Source: a bacterium (GTDB lineage Bacteria > SZUA-79 > Acidulodesulfobacterales > Acidulodesulfobacteraceae). Taken from it: DNA of 63,972 nt. The position numbers were made by a program, and so were the translations under genes. This document shows, piece after piece, positions 25,246 through 33,894 of this stretch; the first letter of the stretch is position 1, and each line of letters begins with the position of its first letter. The notes below the pieces were generated by a model, which was given only the letters and a program-made list of their open reading frames with translations, did no database searches and was not told the origin of the DNA. The stretch covers positions 1 to 63,972 of the forward strand of contig JAKAFU010000005.1 in NCBI GenBank assembly GCA_021825865.1, read 5' to 3'.

Positions 25246-26793
25246 ATGAATAAAAACAAATTAATCATAAATTTTCTATTCGGTTTCCTAATTGTTTTAT
25301 ATATTTTCAGGATTATCTTTATTACCCATATCGACATGATTCCGGAAGAAACTTATTACTGGCAGTGGTCACGGCATCTATCGCTTTCGTATTACGATAT
25401 GTCCCCCATGATTGCATATATTATAGCATTGACTACTCTATTCGGAAAACTTAATTCTCAGTTTTTTGTAAGATTGGGCGCTCCCGTAATTTCACTGTTT
25501 ATTGCTCTATTTGTTTATATTATAGTGCAAAAATTAACATCTAATAAAACATATAGCCTCGGCGCTGCCGTACTGCTAAATGTCATACCGATATTTAACA
25601 TAGGTTCTATCCTTATAGTTTACGGAGACGCTCAACTTTTATTTTTTTCGCTTTCTATTTTTTTTTTAATATACTTAATACTCTTCAAAAAAGATTATTA
25701 CATTTATTTAATGGGTGTTGCCGCAGGACTTGCGCTGTTAAGTAAATATACTGCGGTTTTTTTATATCCTATTGTTTTTTTATTCTTTTTGCTGAGCAAA
25801 AATTACAGAAAATATTTGTTAAGAAAAGAACCGTATATCGCTTTTTTAATATCTTTACTTTTATTCTCTCCCGTAATTATATGGAATTATTTAAACGATT
25901 ATGCATCGTTAAGACATTTATTTACTTTATCCGGAAATCACGTAAATTTTAATGCATTTATTCATAACCTGCTTTTATTTATAGGCTCTCAGGCAGGCAT
26001 TTTCTCGCCGTTTATTTTTATTATTTTAATATTTTCTATGTTTTATGGATTTTACAAGGGAATAAAGAATAACGACGATATATATCTTGCGCTTTCTGTT
26101 TCAGCCCTTGTACCGTTTGCATATTTTATATACCAGTGCACAAAAACAGAGGTGCAGCCTAACTGGCCTGTTTTTTTATATTTTCCGGCATATATAATGG
26201 CAAGTCTGCTATTTTTTAAATATTACAACAACAGACTTAAAAAAAATATTTCGAAAAAAATTGCGGCTTCTGCGCTATCTTTTTCTATTATCATAGGACT
26301 TTTATTTTCGGTATTAATTTTCATTGAACCGTCATATCCGATAATAAAATTTAAATTAGACAAAAGCCCTGTGCGCGATGTTCTGGGATGGAAAAAATTA
26401 GCTTCTGACGTCGATAAAATCGCAGCAGCCGATAAAAAAGACAATTTTTTAATTTCGGCAAGAAGATTTCAGGTCGCAAGCGAGCTTGCCTACTATATGA
26501 AAGGACGGCCTGAAACGTATTCATTTAATTATTTCAAAAGAAATAATGAATACAGTTTATGGAATAATTTTAAAACAAAAAAAGGACAAAATTTCCTATA
26601 TGTCATAGATACAAAATACGGCAAACATATAGAGAAAAAATTGTCCTATAATTTTAAAAAATATAAACTGCTCAAAACAATAACTATACGCCATCAAGGA
26701 CAGAAAGTCCGAACCGTAAAAATTTACGGTTTGTACGATTTCCTGTATAAAAATAAATACTTATTTAAAGAATTCGCATCAAAAACATTCTGA
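25246..26793 (+). CDS. Glycosyltransferase family 39 / ArnT-like membrane protein
   Basis: 515-aa polytopic inner-membrane protein with about 11-12 hydrophobic segments over residues 1-360 and a ~150-aa periplasmic C-terminal part. The first loop has EETYYWQWSRHLSLSYYDMS, the acidic-motif region of PMT/ArnT-type lipid-phosphate-sugar glycosyltransferases (usual form DE.YYW.W...L..GYYD). It likely transfers a sugar from polyprenyl phosphate to a surface glycan or lipid. It is a lone plus-strand gene with a weak ribosome binding site. Substrate unknown. Confidence 0.85.
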   Translation: MNKNKLIINFLFGFLIVLYIFRIIFITHIDMIPEETYYWQWSRHLSLSYYDMSPMIAYIIALTTLFGKLNSQFFVRLGAPVISLFIALFVYIIVQKLTSNKTYSLGAAVLLNVIPIFNIGSILIVYGDAQLLFFSLSIFFLIYLILFKKDYYIYLMGVAAGLALLSKYTAVFLYPIVFLFFLLSKNYRKYLLRKEPYIAFLISLLLFSPVIIWNYLNDYASLRHLFTLSGNHVNFNAFIHNLLLFIGSQAGIFSPFIFIILIFSMFYGFYKGIKNNDDIYLALSVSALVPFAYFIYQCTKTEVQPNWPVFLYFPAYIMASLLFFKYYNNRLKKNISKKIAASALSFSIIIGLLFSVLIFIEPSYPIIKFKLDKSPVRDVLGWKKLASDVDKIAAADKKDNFLISARRFQVASELAYYMKGRPETYSFNYFKRNNEYSLWNNFKTKKGQNFLYVIDTKYGKHIEKKLSYNFKKYKLLKTITIRHQGQKVRTVKIYGLYDFLYKNKYLFKEFASKTF

Positions 26794-26956
26794 CGGATTT
26801 AGATTTCAATAGATTTAATAAATTAAATAAATTAAAAATATTAAAAAGATATTTTTTGTTTGGATATTATATATATTTTTACTTATTTGACGTTATATAT
26901 ATTATTAATATTTTTTACTTAATATTTTATATATTTTTTATTTTTAATATTGTTTA

Positions 26957-27334
26957 TTATTCAATTTCTGCTAAAACTTTCTCAAAAGCTTTCATATGCG
27001 CACTTTCTGCTCTTCCCACCATGTCAAACCATTTTGCAATTTCTTCCAGTCCTTCTTCGCGAGCTTCCTTAGCCATTCTCGGATACATTTCGCGTACTTC
27101 GTATTTTTCACCTTCTATAGCTTTTTTTAAATTTTCCGGCGTAGTTTTTATACCGTTCATATGATTAAAATGACCTAAAGCGTGAGCCGTTTCTCCCTCC
27201 GCTATAGACCTGAAAAGTTCTGCAACCTCTGGATATCCTTCGGCATCAGCCTGCCGAGCCCATGCCGTATATTTTCTGTTTGCCTGAGATTCTCCGGCAA
27301 ATGCTTCCGTAAGATTTTTTTCTGTATTGGTCAT
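26957..27334 (-). CDS. Rubrerythrin (di-iron domain only)
   Basis: 125-aa erythrin with the two ExxH di-iron motifs (EGETAHALGH, and GRAESAHMKAF near the C-terminus) and the N-terminal FAGESQANRKY signature. It lacks the C-terminal rubredoxin domain of classical rubrerythrin, so an external electron donor is needed. It reduces hydrogen peroxide in anaerobes and microaerophiles. It is 55 bases downstream of shdrB2 on the same strand and may be co-transcribed, protecting the Fe-S-rich sHdr complex (inference). Confidence 0.93.
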   Translation of the reverse strand: MTNTEKNLTEAFAGESQANRKYTAWARQADAEGYPEVAELFRSIAEGETAHALGHFNHMNGIKTTPENLKKAIEGEKYEVREMYPRMAKEAREEGLEEIAKWFDMVGRAESAHMKAFEKVLAEIE

Positions 27335-27389
27335 AATTGGACACCTTACCTTTTTAAATTTTATGTTTATTTTGCGTTTTATTTGTTGC

Positions 27390-28313
27390 TCAAATAAAAC
27401 GGCCCTTCTCTTTTAATACTTCTAAAGGATTTGATATCATATCGCTAAATTGGGCTTCCTTTTCGGAAAAACCGAAAGCCAGCGCCATCAGCTGCGTAAG
27501 ATATACAACCGGAAGTTCGGAATCTTTACCGAATTTTTCAATAATTTTAGGCTGATTCACGTCTAAAGCTCCGGCGCATTTCGGACAGATAACTGCCAGA
27601 ACATCGGCTCCGGCTTTCTTTGCTTTAGAAAGAGTCTGGGAGCAAAGAGCAAAAGATGTTTCTTCATCCTGTACTACATTTCTGCCTCCGCAGCATTGAA
27701 CTTCGTTGCCGTACTGAACGACCTCCGCTCCTATGCTTTCAAGAAATTCATGCATAAAATGCGGTCTTTCAGAATTATCCATACCCTGTTTTTTATCTGT
27801 AAAAGTATACATTGACGGTCTCGAATATAAACAGCCGTAATATGGGGCAACTTTTAATCCTTTTAAAGGTTTGACCGTATTTTTTTTGGCTTCGTCAGGT
27901 CCTTTCTCGTTGTATAAAAATTCCAGAATATGGCGTGCACCGCCCTCAGGAACATACTCTTCTTCATCGGCTTCTTTCAAAATGGAATTAACCTCATCAA
28001 GTAATTTTTTATCTTCCTTTGCCCGTTCAATAGACCTCGTGAATTCATGGTAGCAGACTGAGCATGCCATAACAAGGTCTTTGCTTCCAAACTCAGATTT
28101 AGCTATTACCATATTTCTAAGCGGCAGGTACAAAGACACGGCGCCCTTAGATTTCATTTCTCCGATACCGCAGCAATTATAATCCGGTATATCAACCAGT
28201 TCTATACCCATTTTTTTAGAAACTAATTTAGAGCTGTTATTATAAGCCCTGTCAATCGTTAATAAAGCGCATCCCGGATAATAAGCAGCCTGATTTTCTT
28301 TTAAATTTCCCAT
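27390..28313 (-). CDS. shdrB2: sHdrB2: heterodisulfide reductase subunit B-like, CCG domain protein
   Basis: About 307 aa with two complete CCG cysteine motifs, which in HdrB bind noncubane [4Fe-4S] clusters. First half: YYPGCALL, YNCCGIGE, ACSVCYHE. Second half: YYGCLYSRP, QCCGGRNV, ICPKCAGALD. It is the last gene of an sHdr cluster. I chose ATG at 28313 over GTG at 28325 because AAGGTGG ends 8 bases before the ATG and would overlap the GTG. In the known system HdrB2/HdrC2 partner with HdrA in a cytoplasmic complex oxidising sulfane sulfur. Confidence 0.9.
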   Translation of the reverse strand: MGNLKENQAAYYPGCALLTIDRAYNNSSKLVSKKMGIELVDIPDYNCCGIGEMKSKGAVSLYLPLRNMVIAKSEFGSKDLVMACSVCYHEFTRSIERAKEDKKLLDEVNSILKEADEEEYVPEGGARHILEFLYNEKGPDEAKKNTVKPLKGLKVAPYYGCLYSRPSMYTFTDKKQGMDNSERPHFMHEFLESIGAEVVQYGNEVQCCGGRNVVQDEETSFALCSQTLSKAKKAGADVLAVICPKCAGALDVNQPKIIEKFGKDSELPVVYLTQLMALAFGFSEKEAQFSDMISNPLEVLKEKGRFI

Positions 28314-28569
28314 TTTATATACCACCTTATTATTTAGTTATTTTGATTATTCCGACAATAACCTGTTCAATCGTTATTATAATATATTGTATCGATGCAA
28401 TACGGTTTAAATCATAATATACACATATAGTTTTTAATTTGAATAAAAATTAAAATATTAATCAAACTTAAAATCCGGTTTAGTCTAATCAGAACTATAT
28501 TGCATCATGCTTATTTTAGTATTATGCTTTTTCGTAAATTCGTTTAGCCTAATCAGAACTATATTGCAT

Positions 28570-29346
28570 CTATTTTTCCTGTTCGAGTGTCCCTGTATGC
28601 CTTAAATAATTATCGATAGCATCCTTAGATTTATGCCATTTATGGGGTTTGCCGAGTCTTAAAACCGACAATGCGCGCCCGTCTTTCATCATTTTAAAAA
28701 TGGCGCCTCTTTCATCTTTGTCGCTCATCAGTTCTGTAGTCTTTCCCATTTTTCTCATAGCCGACGTGTGAAGATTCGCAAGGTCTAATCTGCCGTGTCC
28801 CAATATCATGCCTTCATATATTTTCTTAACCTCTTCATCAATTGTAAGCTGATGATTAGATTTAATTTCTTCCGGAAAATATTTTTTTATTAAAAGAGCC
28901 AACGCCTCCATCATTTCTGCAGGATTAACCTGTTTAGGACACCTCTGCGAACATTTATAGCATCCTACGCAACGCCATGCGACATCTGTATATTTTTTCA
29001 ATAGCTTTAGATTTCCGAGCTGCATCATATATATAAATGCGCGCGGATTAAATCTTCTATACAGGGGCGTTACGGTACAGCTTGCAGTGCACATACCGCA
29101 CTGCCAGCATCTGTTAATTCTCGAACCGACGACAGTTTTTTGAATTTCGTCAAAAAAGCTTCTGTCAAATTCAGAATCCACCCTTGTTTCAATAAAGGTA
29201 TTCCATCTGCCTGAAACATCAACGCCGTCAATAACAAGATTTTTTTCTTCTTTGATTGCATCATCGTCTATAAGATGTCTTGCTATTATATGTTCACCCT
29301 TTTCGGCAACGGGTCTTTCGCTATTTTTATTATGCTCTACAGCCAT
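28570..29346 (-). CDS. shdrC2: sHdrC2: heterodisulfide reductase subunit C-like ferredoxin protein
   Basis: 258 aa with two 4Fe-4S motifs: CWQCGMCTASCTVTP and CVGCYKCSQRCPKQVNP, spaced ~45 residues apart as in HdrC. An N-terminal ~70 residues and a helical C-terminal extension flank them. The ATG at 29346 is preceded by GGAGG with 4-base spacing, so I prefer it to the in-frame TTG at 29373. The upstream 250-base spacer holds a TTAC tetranucleotide run (about 29438-29455). It transfers electrons between HdrB2 and HdrA in the sHdr complex. Confidence 0.9.
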   Translation of the reverse strand: MAVEHNKNSERPVAEKGEHIIARHLIDDDAIKEEKNLVIDGVDVSGRWNTFIETRVDSEFDRSFFDEIQKTVVGSRINRCWQCGMCTASCTVTPLYRRFNPRAFIYMMQLGNLKLLKKYTDVAWRCVGCYKCSQRCPKQVNPAEMMEALALLIKKYFPEEIKSNHQLTIDEEVKKIYEGMILGHGRLDLANLHTSAMRKMGKTTELMSDKDERGAIFKMMKDGRALSVLRLGKPHKWHKSKDAIDNYLRHTGTLEQEK

Positions 29347-29627
29347 AGTGCCTCCATTCCAATCTGATTGCAATATTAATTTAAATTAAGTTCCGGTTCA
29401 TTACTTAATTACTTACTTTCTTAATTAGTTTTTTTCTTACTTACTTACTTACTTAATTAAACGTTCATACATCTATGCAATGTTCATGCGTTTACGTTTT
29501 TAATTGTTATTAATTATAAATTACTCTAATCATTATTTATAAATTTATGTCATTATTAATTATAAGTTATTCTAATTCTTATTTATAACTTGATAAATTT
29601 GTAACATTAACAATAAAGAAATTATAA

Positions 29628-30356
29628 TTATAATCTTTCAATTCCCAGCAATTTTTTCATTAAAGTATATCCATCAGGAACACCGACGGATAAAGACTTA
29701 GATTCCGCGTAAACCATTTTAAAAACATAGTCCGCATACATATAAGCCATTAAAATATCTGCGCCGAACGGAGGCTTAATATCAAAACCGTTTTTATCTG
29801 AAAGTTCGTATAAATAATCTGTTTCATCCCTCATCTCTCTTAGAGTAAACGGCATAATATAAGCATTTCCGTCCCACGTTCTTTTTAAAAAATCAGCCAT
29901 ATAAGGCAGCGAACCGGTTCCGTTATCCGGTTTATAAATCCATGTCGTCCACAAAATATTGTTTTCAGGTTCGAGAAAATGCAAAATTTCAAAAGCAAGG
30001 TCTCTTTTGACCAATATATTGTCATATGGAAAAATCTCAAGAAATTTCCCCACTTTTATTTCCTGCGATTTCTTTCCCTTGAAAACACTAAATGCCGCAA
30101 TTAAATTTTCGCTGCTTATTGTGTCCAATATTTTTTTCTTATGTCTTCGTATAGAAAATATTAGAGATAAAATATCTTCAAAATTTTGATTATACGAGTT
30201 CAAATCTCCGATAAAATTCTTTATTATGCCGGATTTTTTGTTTAAAAGTTTATAAAGTTCATCTAATTTTTCATTATTTAAATTTTCTCTGATTATTTCA
30301 AAAAATTTAATTTCGTATCTTGAATCTATTTTATTATTTTTTAATATATACGGCAT
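29628..30356 (-). CDS. Conserved protein of the sHdr cluster (between hdrA and hdrC2)
   Basis: 242 aa, soluble and helical, with no cofactor motif (MPYILKNNKIDSRYEIKFFE at the start). A hypothetical gene at exactly this place is a constant feature of sHdr clusters (order C1-B1-A-hyp-C2-B2), and size and position match it. Its biochemical role is not established to my knowledge. A conserved-looking stretch LEPENNILWTTWIYKPDNG lies near residues 134-152. Confidence 0.8.
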   Translation of the reverse strand: MPYILKNNKIDSRYEIKFFEIIRENLNNEKLDELYKLLNKKSGIIKNFIGDLNSYNQNFEDILSLIFSIRRHKKKILDTISSENLIAAFSVFKGKKSQEIKVGKFLEIFPYDNILVKRDLAFEILHFLEPENNILWTTWIYKPDNGTGSLPYMADFLKRTWDGNAYIMPFTLREMRDETDYLYELSDKNGFDIKPPFGADILMAYMYADYVFKMVYAESKSLSVGVPDGYTLMKKLLGIERL

Positions 30357-30414
30357 AAAATTATAATAGAACTCGTAAAATTTAAATTAAGCATAAGCCA
30401 AATTAGAAATTAGA

Positions 30415-31458
30415 TTAAGAATTTTTTTTAGCATATATATAGGCATCCATTGCAGCTGCTCCGCCTTCTAATATCGCATCCGCAATAGCTTTAGGACCCG
30501 TGCATGCACCTGCCAGAAAAATACCGTCTTTATTTGATTTGAAAGGCGACAGAGTAACATTCGCCTGTTTTAGAAAACCATGCTCGTCAAGCTCTATGCC
30601 GAGTTTATCCGCCATTTCGGGAGACTGAGGACCGCCTTCCATACCGGAAGCCAGCACCACCATATCGAACGGTATTTCGAAAGGACCCCTGAGCAATGTA
30701 TCTTCGCCCTTGCATATTACCGTATTGTCAGGTCCGGATGTAATTTCTGCGACTCTGCCTTTGACTATCTGCACATCGTGTTCTTCCATGGCTTTCCAGT
30801 ACAAATCTTCGTAAAACCCGTATGTTCTTATATCCATATAGAATATGTAAACCTCCGTTTCAGGAAAATGCTCCTTCAGCTCTATAGCCTGTTTAACCGA
30901 AACGGTACAGCATACTCTTGAGCAATATTGATTGCCGACATGCCTGTCCCTTGAACCTACGCATAAAATTATCGCCACGTTTTTAGGCGGTTTACCGTTA
31001 GAAGGACGCGTAAAATTTCCTTCGCCCATCATTCTTTCTAAATCTTTAATATCTATAACATCGTCAAATAATTGATATGAATATTTTGAATCTTTGGCGG
31101 GGTCAAAGTGTTCAAAACCTGTCGCTACAATCACAGAGTCAAACGTTTTAGTTTCGCTGCCGGTGCTTGATTTTATAACGGCACTAAATTTTTTGCCGTC
31201 TTCCTTAAAGCTTTCAATATTTGCCGAAAGATATTTTTTTATATTATTATTAGATTCAGCGCCTTTGATGAGTTCGCCTATGACATTTTCCGCGGGCTGG
31301 AGGTCTGGAAATAAATATTTATATTTAAATTTTTTCGGATTTCCTCCAAAAAATGTGTCTCTTTCCACTAAACTTACATTTACGCCCAATTCGGCAAGTT
31401 CGATAGCAGCATGAAGTCCGGCGGGCCCTCCGCCTATTACAAGAATATTTTCAGCCAT
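30415..31458 (-). CDS. shdrA: sHdrA: FAD-binding heterodisulfide reductase subunit A-like
   Basis: 347-aa flavoprotein of the short, sHdr type (methanogen HdrA is ~650 aa). FAD Rossmann motif VIGGGPAGLHAAIELAELG is at residues 6-24. The cysteine region CVGSRDRHVGNQYCSRVCC (~173-191) is the conserved Fe-S ligand segment. The C-terminal FAD site FLAGACTGPKAIADAILEGG lies near 313. GAGGAGG precedes the ATG. It is the electron hub of the sHdr complex, in line with its partners in the cluster. The direction of electron flow is not shown by sequence. Confidence 0.92.
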   Translation of the reverse strand: MAENILVIGGGPAGLHAAIELAELGVNVSLVERDTFFGGNPKKFKYKYLFPDLQPAENVIGELIKGAESNNNIKKYLSANIESFKEDGKKFSAVIKSSTGSETKTFDSVIVATGFEHFDPAKDSKYSYQLFDDVIDIKDLERMMGEGNFTRPSNGKPPKNVAIILCVGSRDRHVGNQYCSRVCCTVSVKQAIELKEHFPETEVYIFYMDIRTYGFYEDLYWKAMEEHDVQIVKGRVAEITSGPDNTVICKGEDTLLRGPFEIPFDMVVLASGMEGGPQSPEMADKLGIELDEHGFLKQANVTLSPFKSNKDGIFLAGACTGPKAIADAILEGGAAAMDAYIYAKKNS

Positions 31459-31548
31459 ATAATGCCTCCTCTATTTTAAATATTTAAATATGAAAATAAC
31501 TAATATTATGGTAAAGATAGTAAATATTAACGAACCGGCTATAAATTA

Positions 31549-32745
31549 TCACGCATATTCATATAAATTTTCAGGTTTTTCGCCGGCTCTCAATTTCTCT
31601 AAATATGCGTTGTATTCTTCTTCGGATTTCTTCCAGTCGATTCCGATTTTTTCGCATAACGGTCTCCAATCGGTAGTATGCCATTGAAGCTGAACTATTT
31701 TATAAACATCGGCTCCGCATACGAGAGCGGCAAACATAACGTCCGCCATAACCGGCACCTGTTCGGTGTAGCCCATGGCTTTGCCTATCCATTGATTTTT
31801 ATCGAGGGTTGTGGTACATCCGGTATCCTGAGTTATACAGACGTCAGAATTAGCTTCGCGCACCATAGGTCTTATTTTTCTATCCATGACAAAAGACCTG
31901 GAGGCTTCCCTTTCCGTCAATATATGCCTGAATCCAAATCCGCAGCAGTCGTACCATGTAGAATAATCGGCGACCTGAGCTCCAAGAGCAAGAGCGACGC
32001 CGGTTGAAACGGCAGTTCTTTTTCCTGCGTAGATGTCTTTATCGTAGATGCAGTCTTCGGGAATCATCTTATAACAATGACATGCAGGATGAACAGTCGT
32101 AATAATATTGCTTAAATCATATTTTCTAAGCTTCGCTATTTCAAACCTCATGACGTGAACCCACTCGCTGTAATGGACTATTTCTTCCGGAATTACAAGG
32201 TCCCTACCTATTTTGTGCATTATTCTTCTGACTTCATCTCTCAATTCTTTATTTTCTACAAGCAGATTGCGCATTTCTTTATAATCTCCAAAAGACGTTG
32301 CGCAGTGTATTAACGGAAAAAGTCCTAATTCATAAGACCTATGCCAATTTCTGACAGCAACCGCGGCAAGACCGACCGGATTTGAAGTTGCAGAACCGTG
32401 GTAATTCCACGCGGTACAGGAAGTCTGATTTCTTTCGTCAACATACTCCGTACCGAATTTATTCATAAACCAAAGAAGCGACACCGGATATCCTGGGATA
32501 TTTCCGCACTGTCCGCAAGATTTGTGATGCCATAGTTTTGTTGTAGGTATCTTTTTTTTCCAGCCAAACAGGGTTTCGGCTTCAATAGGTTTGTGCTCGT
32601 CCGTAATGTGAATTACTTTTAGTTCGCCTTTTGCTTCAAGTTCTAAAAGTTCATTATGAATATTTTCAATTTTTCTGCCTGCGATATGTCTAAAGTCTGA
32701 TTTAACATCGGCAAGCCCCAATCTGTTCCTAATCTCAATAGCCAT
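31549..32745 (-). CDS. shdrB1: sHdrB1: heterodisulfide reductase subunit B-like
   Basis: 398 aa with cysteine motifs WHHKSCGQCGNIPG near residues 72-85, HPACHCYKMIP, YDCCGFGFRH and TQDTGCTTTLD, consistent with an sHdrB1-type CCG protein whose motifs deviate from the canonical pair seen in B2. It is downstream of shdrC1 and upstream of shdrA. The 223-base leader holds a 45-bp tandem duplication. GGGAG lies about 7 bases upstream of the ATG. It is thought to form half of the catalytic substrate site in the complex. Confidence 0.9.
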   Translation of the reverse strand: MAIEIRNRLGLADVKSDFRHIAGRKIENIHNELLELEAKGELKVIHITDEHKPIEAETLFGWKKKIPTTKLWHHKSCGQCGNIPGYPVSLLWFMNKFGTEYVDERNQTSCTAWNYHGSATSNPVGLAAVAVRNWHRSYELGLFPLIHCATSFGDYKEMRNLLVENKELRDEVRRIMHKIGRDLVIPEEIVHYSEWVHVMRFEIAKLRKYDLSNIITTVHPACHCYKMIPEDCIYDKDIYAGKRTAVSTGVALALGAQVADYSTWYDCCGFGFRHILTEREASRSFVMDRKIRPMVREANSDVCITQDTGCTTTLDKNQWIGKAMGYTEQVPVMADVMFAALVCGADVYKIVQLQWHTTDWRPLCEKIGIDWKKSEEEYNAYLEKLRAGEKPENLYEYA

Positions 32746-32802
32746 ATTATGTTCTCCCGATTAATTTACTAAAAACGTACAAACAAAAAAAATAAAAATT
32801 AT

Positions 32803-32892
32803 AAATATAATTAATTTTCTTGTTTTATTTATATTTTCTAAAACTACAAATATAATTATTTTTCTTGTTTTATTTATATTTACTATTTGTTG
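32803..32892. repeat. 45-bp tandem duplication upstream of shdrB1
   Basis: Two near-identical units (from 32803 and from 32848) beginning AAATATAATT and containing TTTCTTGTTTTATTTATATT, in the spacer between shdrC1 and shdrB1. Confidence 0.82.
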
Positions 32893-32968
32893 CCATTAAT
32901 AAAAGCGAAAAAGAAATGCACAATTTTTCTCACTCTGTTTCTGCTTTATTATTTTTTCTATTTGGTTT

Positions 32969-33646
32969 TTATTCGCTTCTGACGTCATCTACAATATCTT
33001 GAATTATCTCATACAGCGAAGGGTCAACCACTTCGATAATTTTAAATACGCCTGCTTCCTCAAAAATAGTATAAAGTTCTTTCATCGCTTCAGGAGCGAC
33101 ATCCCACGCTAAATTTGTAACCTGAAGCGTCGGCATAGGAATAGCTTTCCTTTTTAACGGCAAATCCTCGGATGCATAACCTATATGAGGACCCCAGTCA
33201 GGAAAAAAATCAGGCTGAATCATATCAGGAGATAACTGATTCCCATACGCGGTCAACTTTAAAAGAACACGGGAATAAGGTTTTAAAACTTTTTTTGCGG
33301 ATTCGAACCCCCTTCTGACAGAAATTTCTCTTAATATCGCAATAACGCCGCCGGGGTTATTTAAGAACGGACAAATCATAGCGCACGTAAAACACTGAAA
33401 ACATGCCCACACATATTCATCCATCATTCCCCATACAAGTGCAGGGTCGTTAGACTTACAATTTTGAAGGACCATCCTCGGAGAAAAATCAAAAAATCTG
33501 TGAGGCGGACAGCCTCCGGTGCAGACCCCGCAATTCAGACAGCCTCTTACGTATTCTTCGTATCTGAAATCTTTTTTAGCTTCTTCAAAAATTTCCTTTT
33601 TAAAATCATTAGAGACAATACTTACACCGTTTTCATCATATTCCAT
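32969..33646 (-). CDS. shdrC1: sHdrC1: heterodisulfide reductase subunit C-like ferredoxin protein
   Basis: 225 aa. Two 4Fe-4S motifs, CLNCGVCTGGCPP (residues ~35-47) and CFQCFTCAMICPF (~82-94), followed by a C-terminal region with PMPTLQVTNLAWDVAPEAMK. It is the first gene of the sHdr operon; AGGAGG lies 9 bases before the ATG. The six-gene order C1-B1-A-hyp-C2-B2 identifies the sulfur-oxidation type of Hdr-like complex rather than a methanogen Hdr or QmoABC. The lipoate-binding protein, TusA and DsrE genes often found with it are not in this window. Confidence 0.92.
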   Translation of the reverse strand: MEYDENGVSIVSNDFKKEIFEEAKKDFRYEEYVRGCLNCGVCTGGCPPHRFFDFSPRMVLQNCKSNDPALVWGMMDEYVWACFQCFTCAMICPFLNNPGGVIAILREISVRRGFESAKKVLKPYSRVLLKLTAYGNQLSPDMIQPDFFPDWGPHIGYASEDLPLKRKAIPMPTLQVTNLAWDVAPEAMKELYTIFEEAGVFKIIEVVDPSLYEIIQDIVDDVRSE

Positions 33647-33894
33647 TATTTATTGTCCTCCTTATAATAATATTGACTATATTTACTAATTTAGTTTAAA
33701 ACACCGCTATAATGTAGCAACGCTCTATAATAAAACAACTTAATAGCAAAATGCACTATTGTAATTTGTTATAAATATATAAATAAAACCCTTACAATGT
33801 AATATACTATTTTAGCATACTCTTAATTTTAACACACTCTTACTCATACGGCAATTAAATTGCATATATTGGCAATACACCGCTGCAATACCAC

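Noticed and set aside
27390-33646. QmoABC or methanogen-type HdrABC
   Set aside because: The short HdrA, duplicated B and C subunits and the extra conserved gene between A and C2 match sHdr. No membrane QmoC-like subunit or long HdrA is present.
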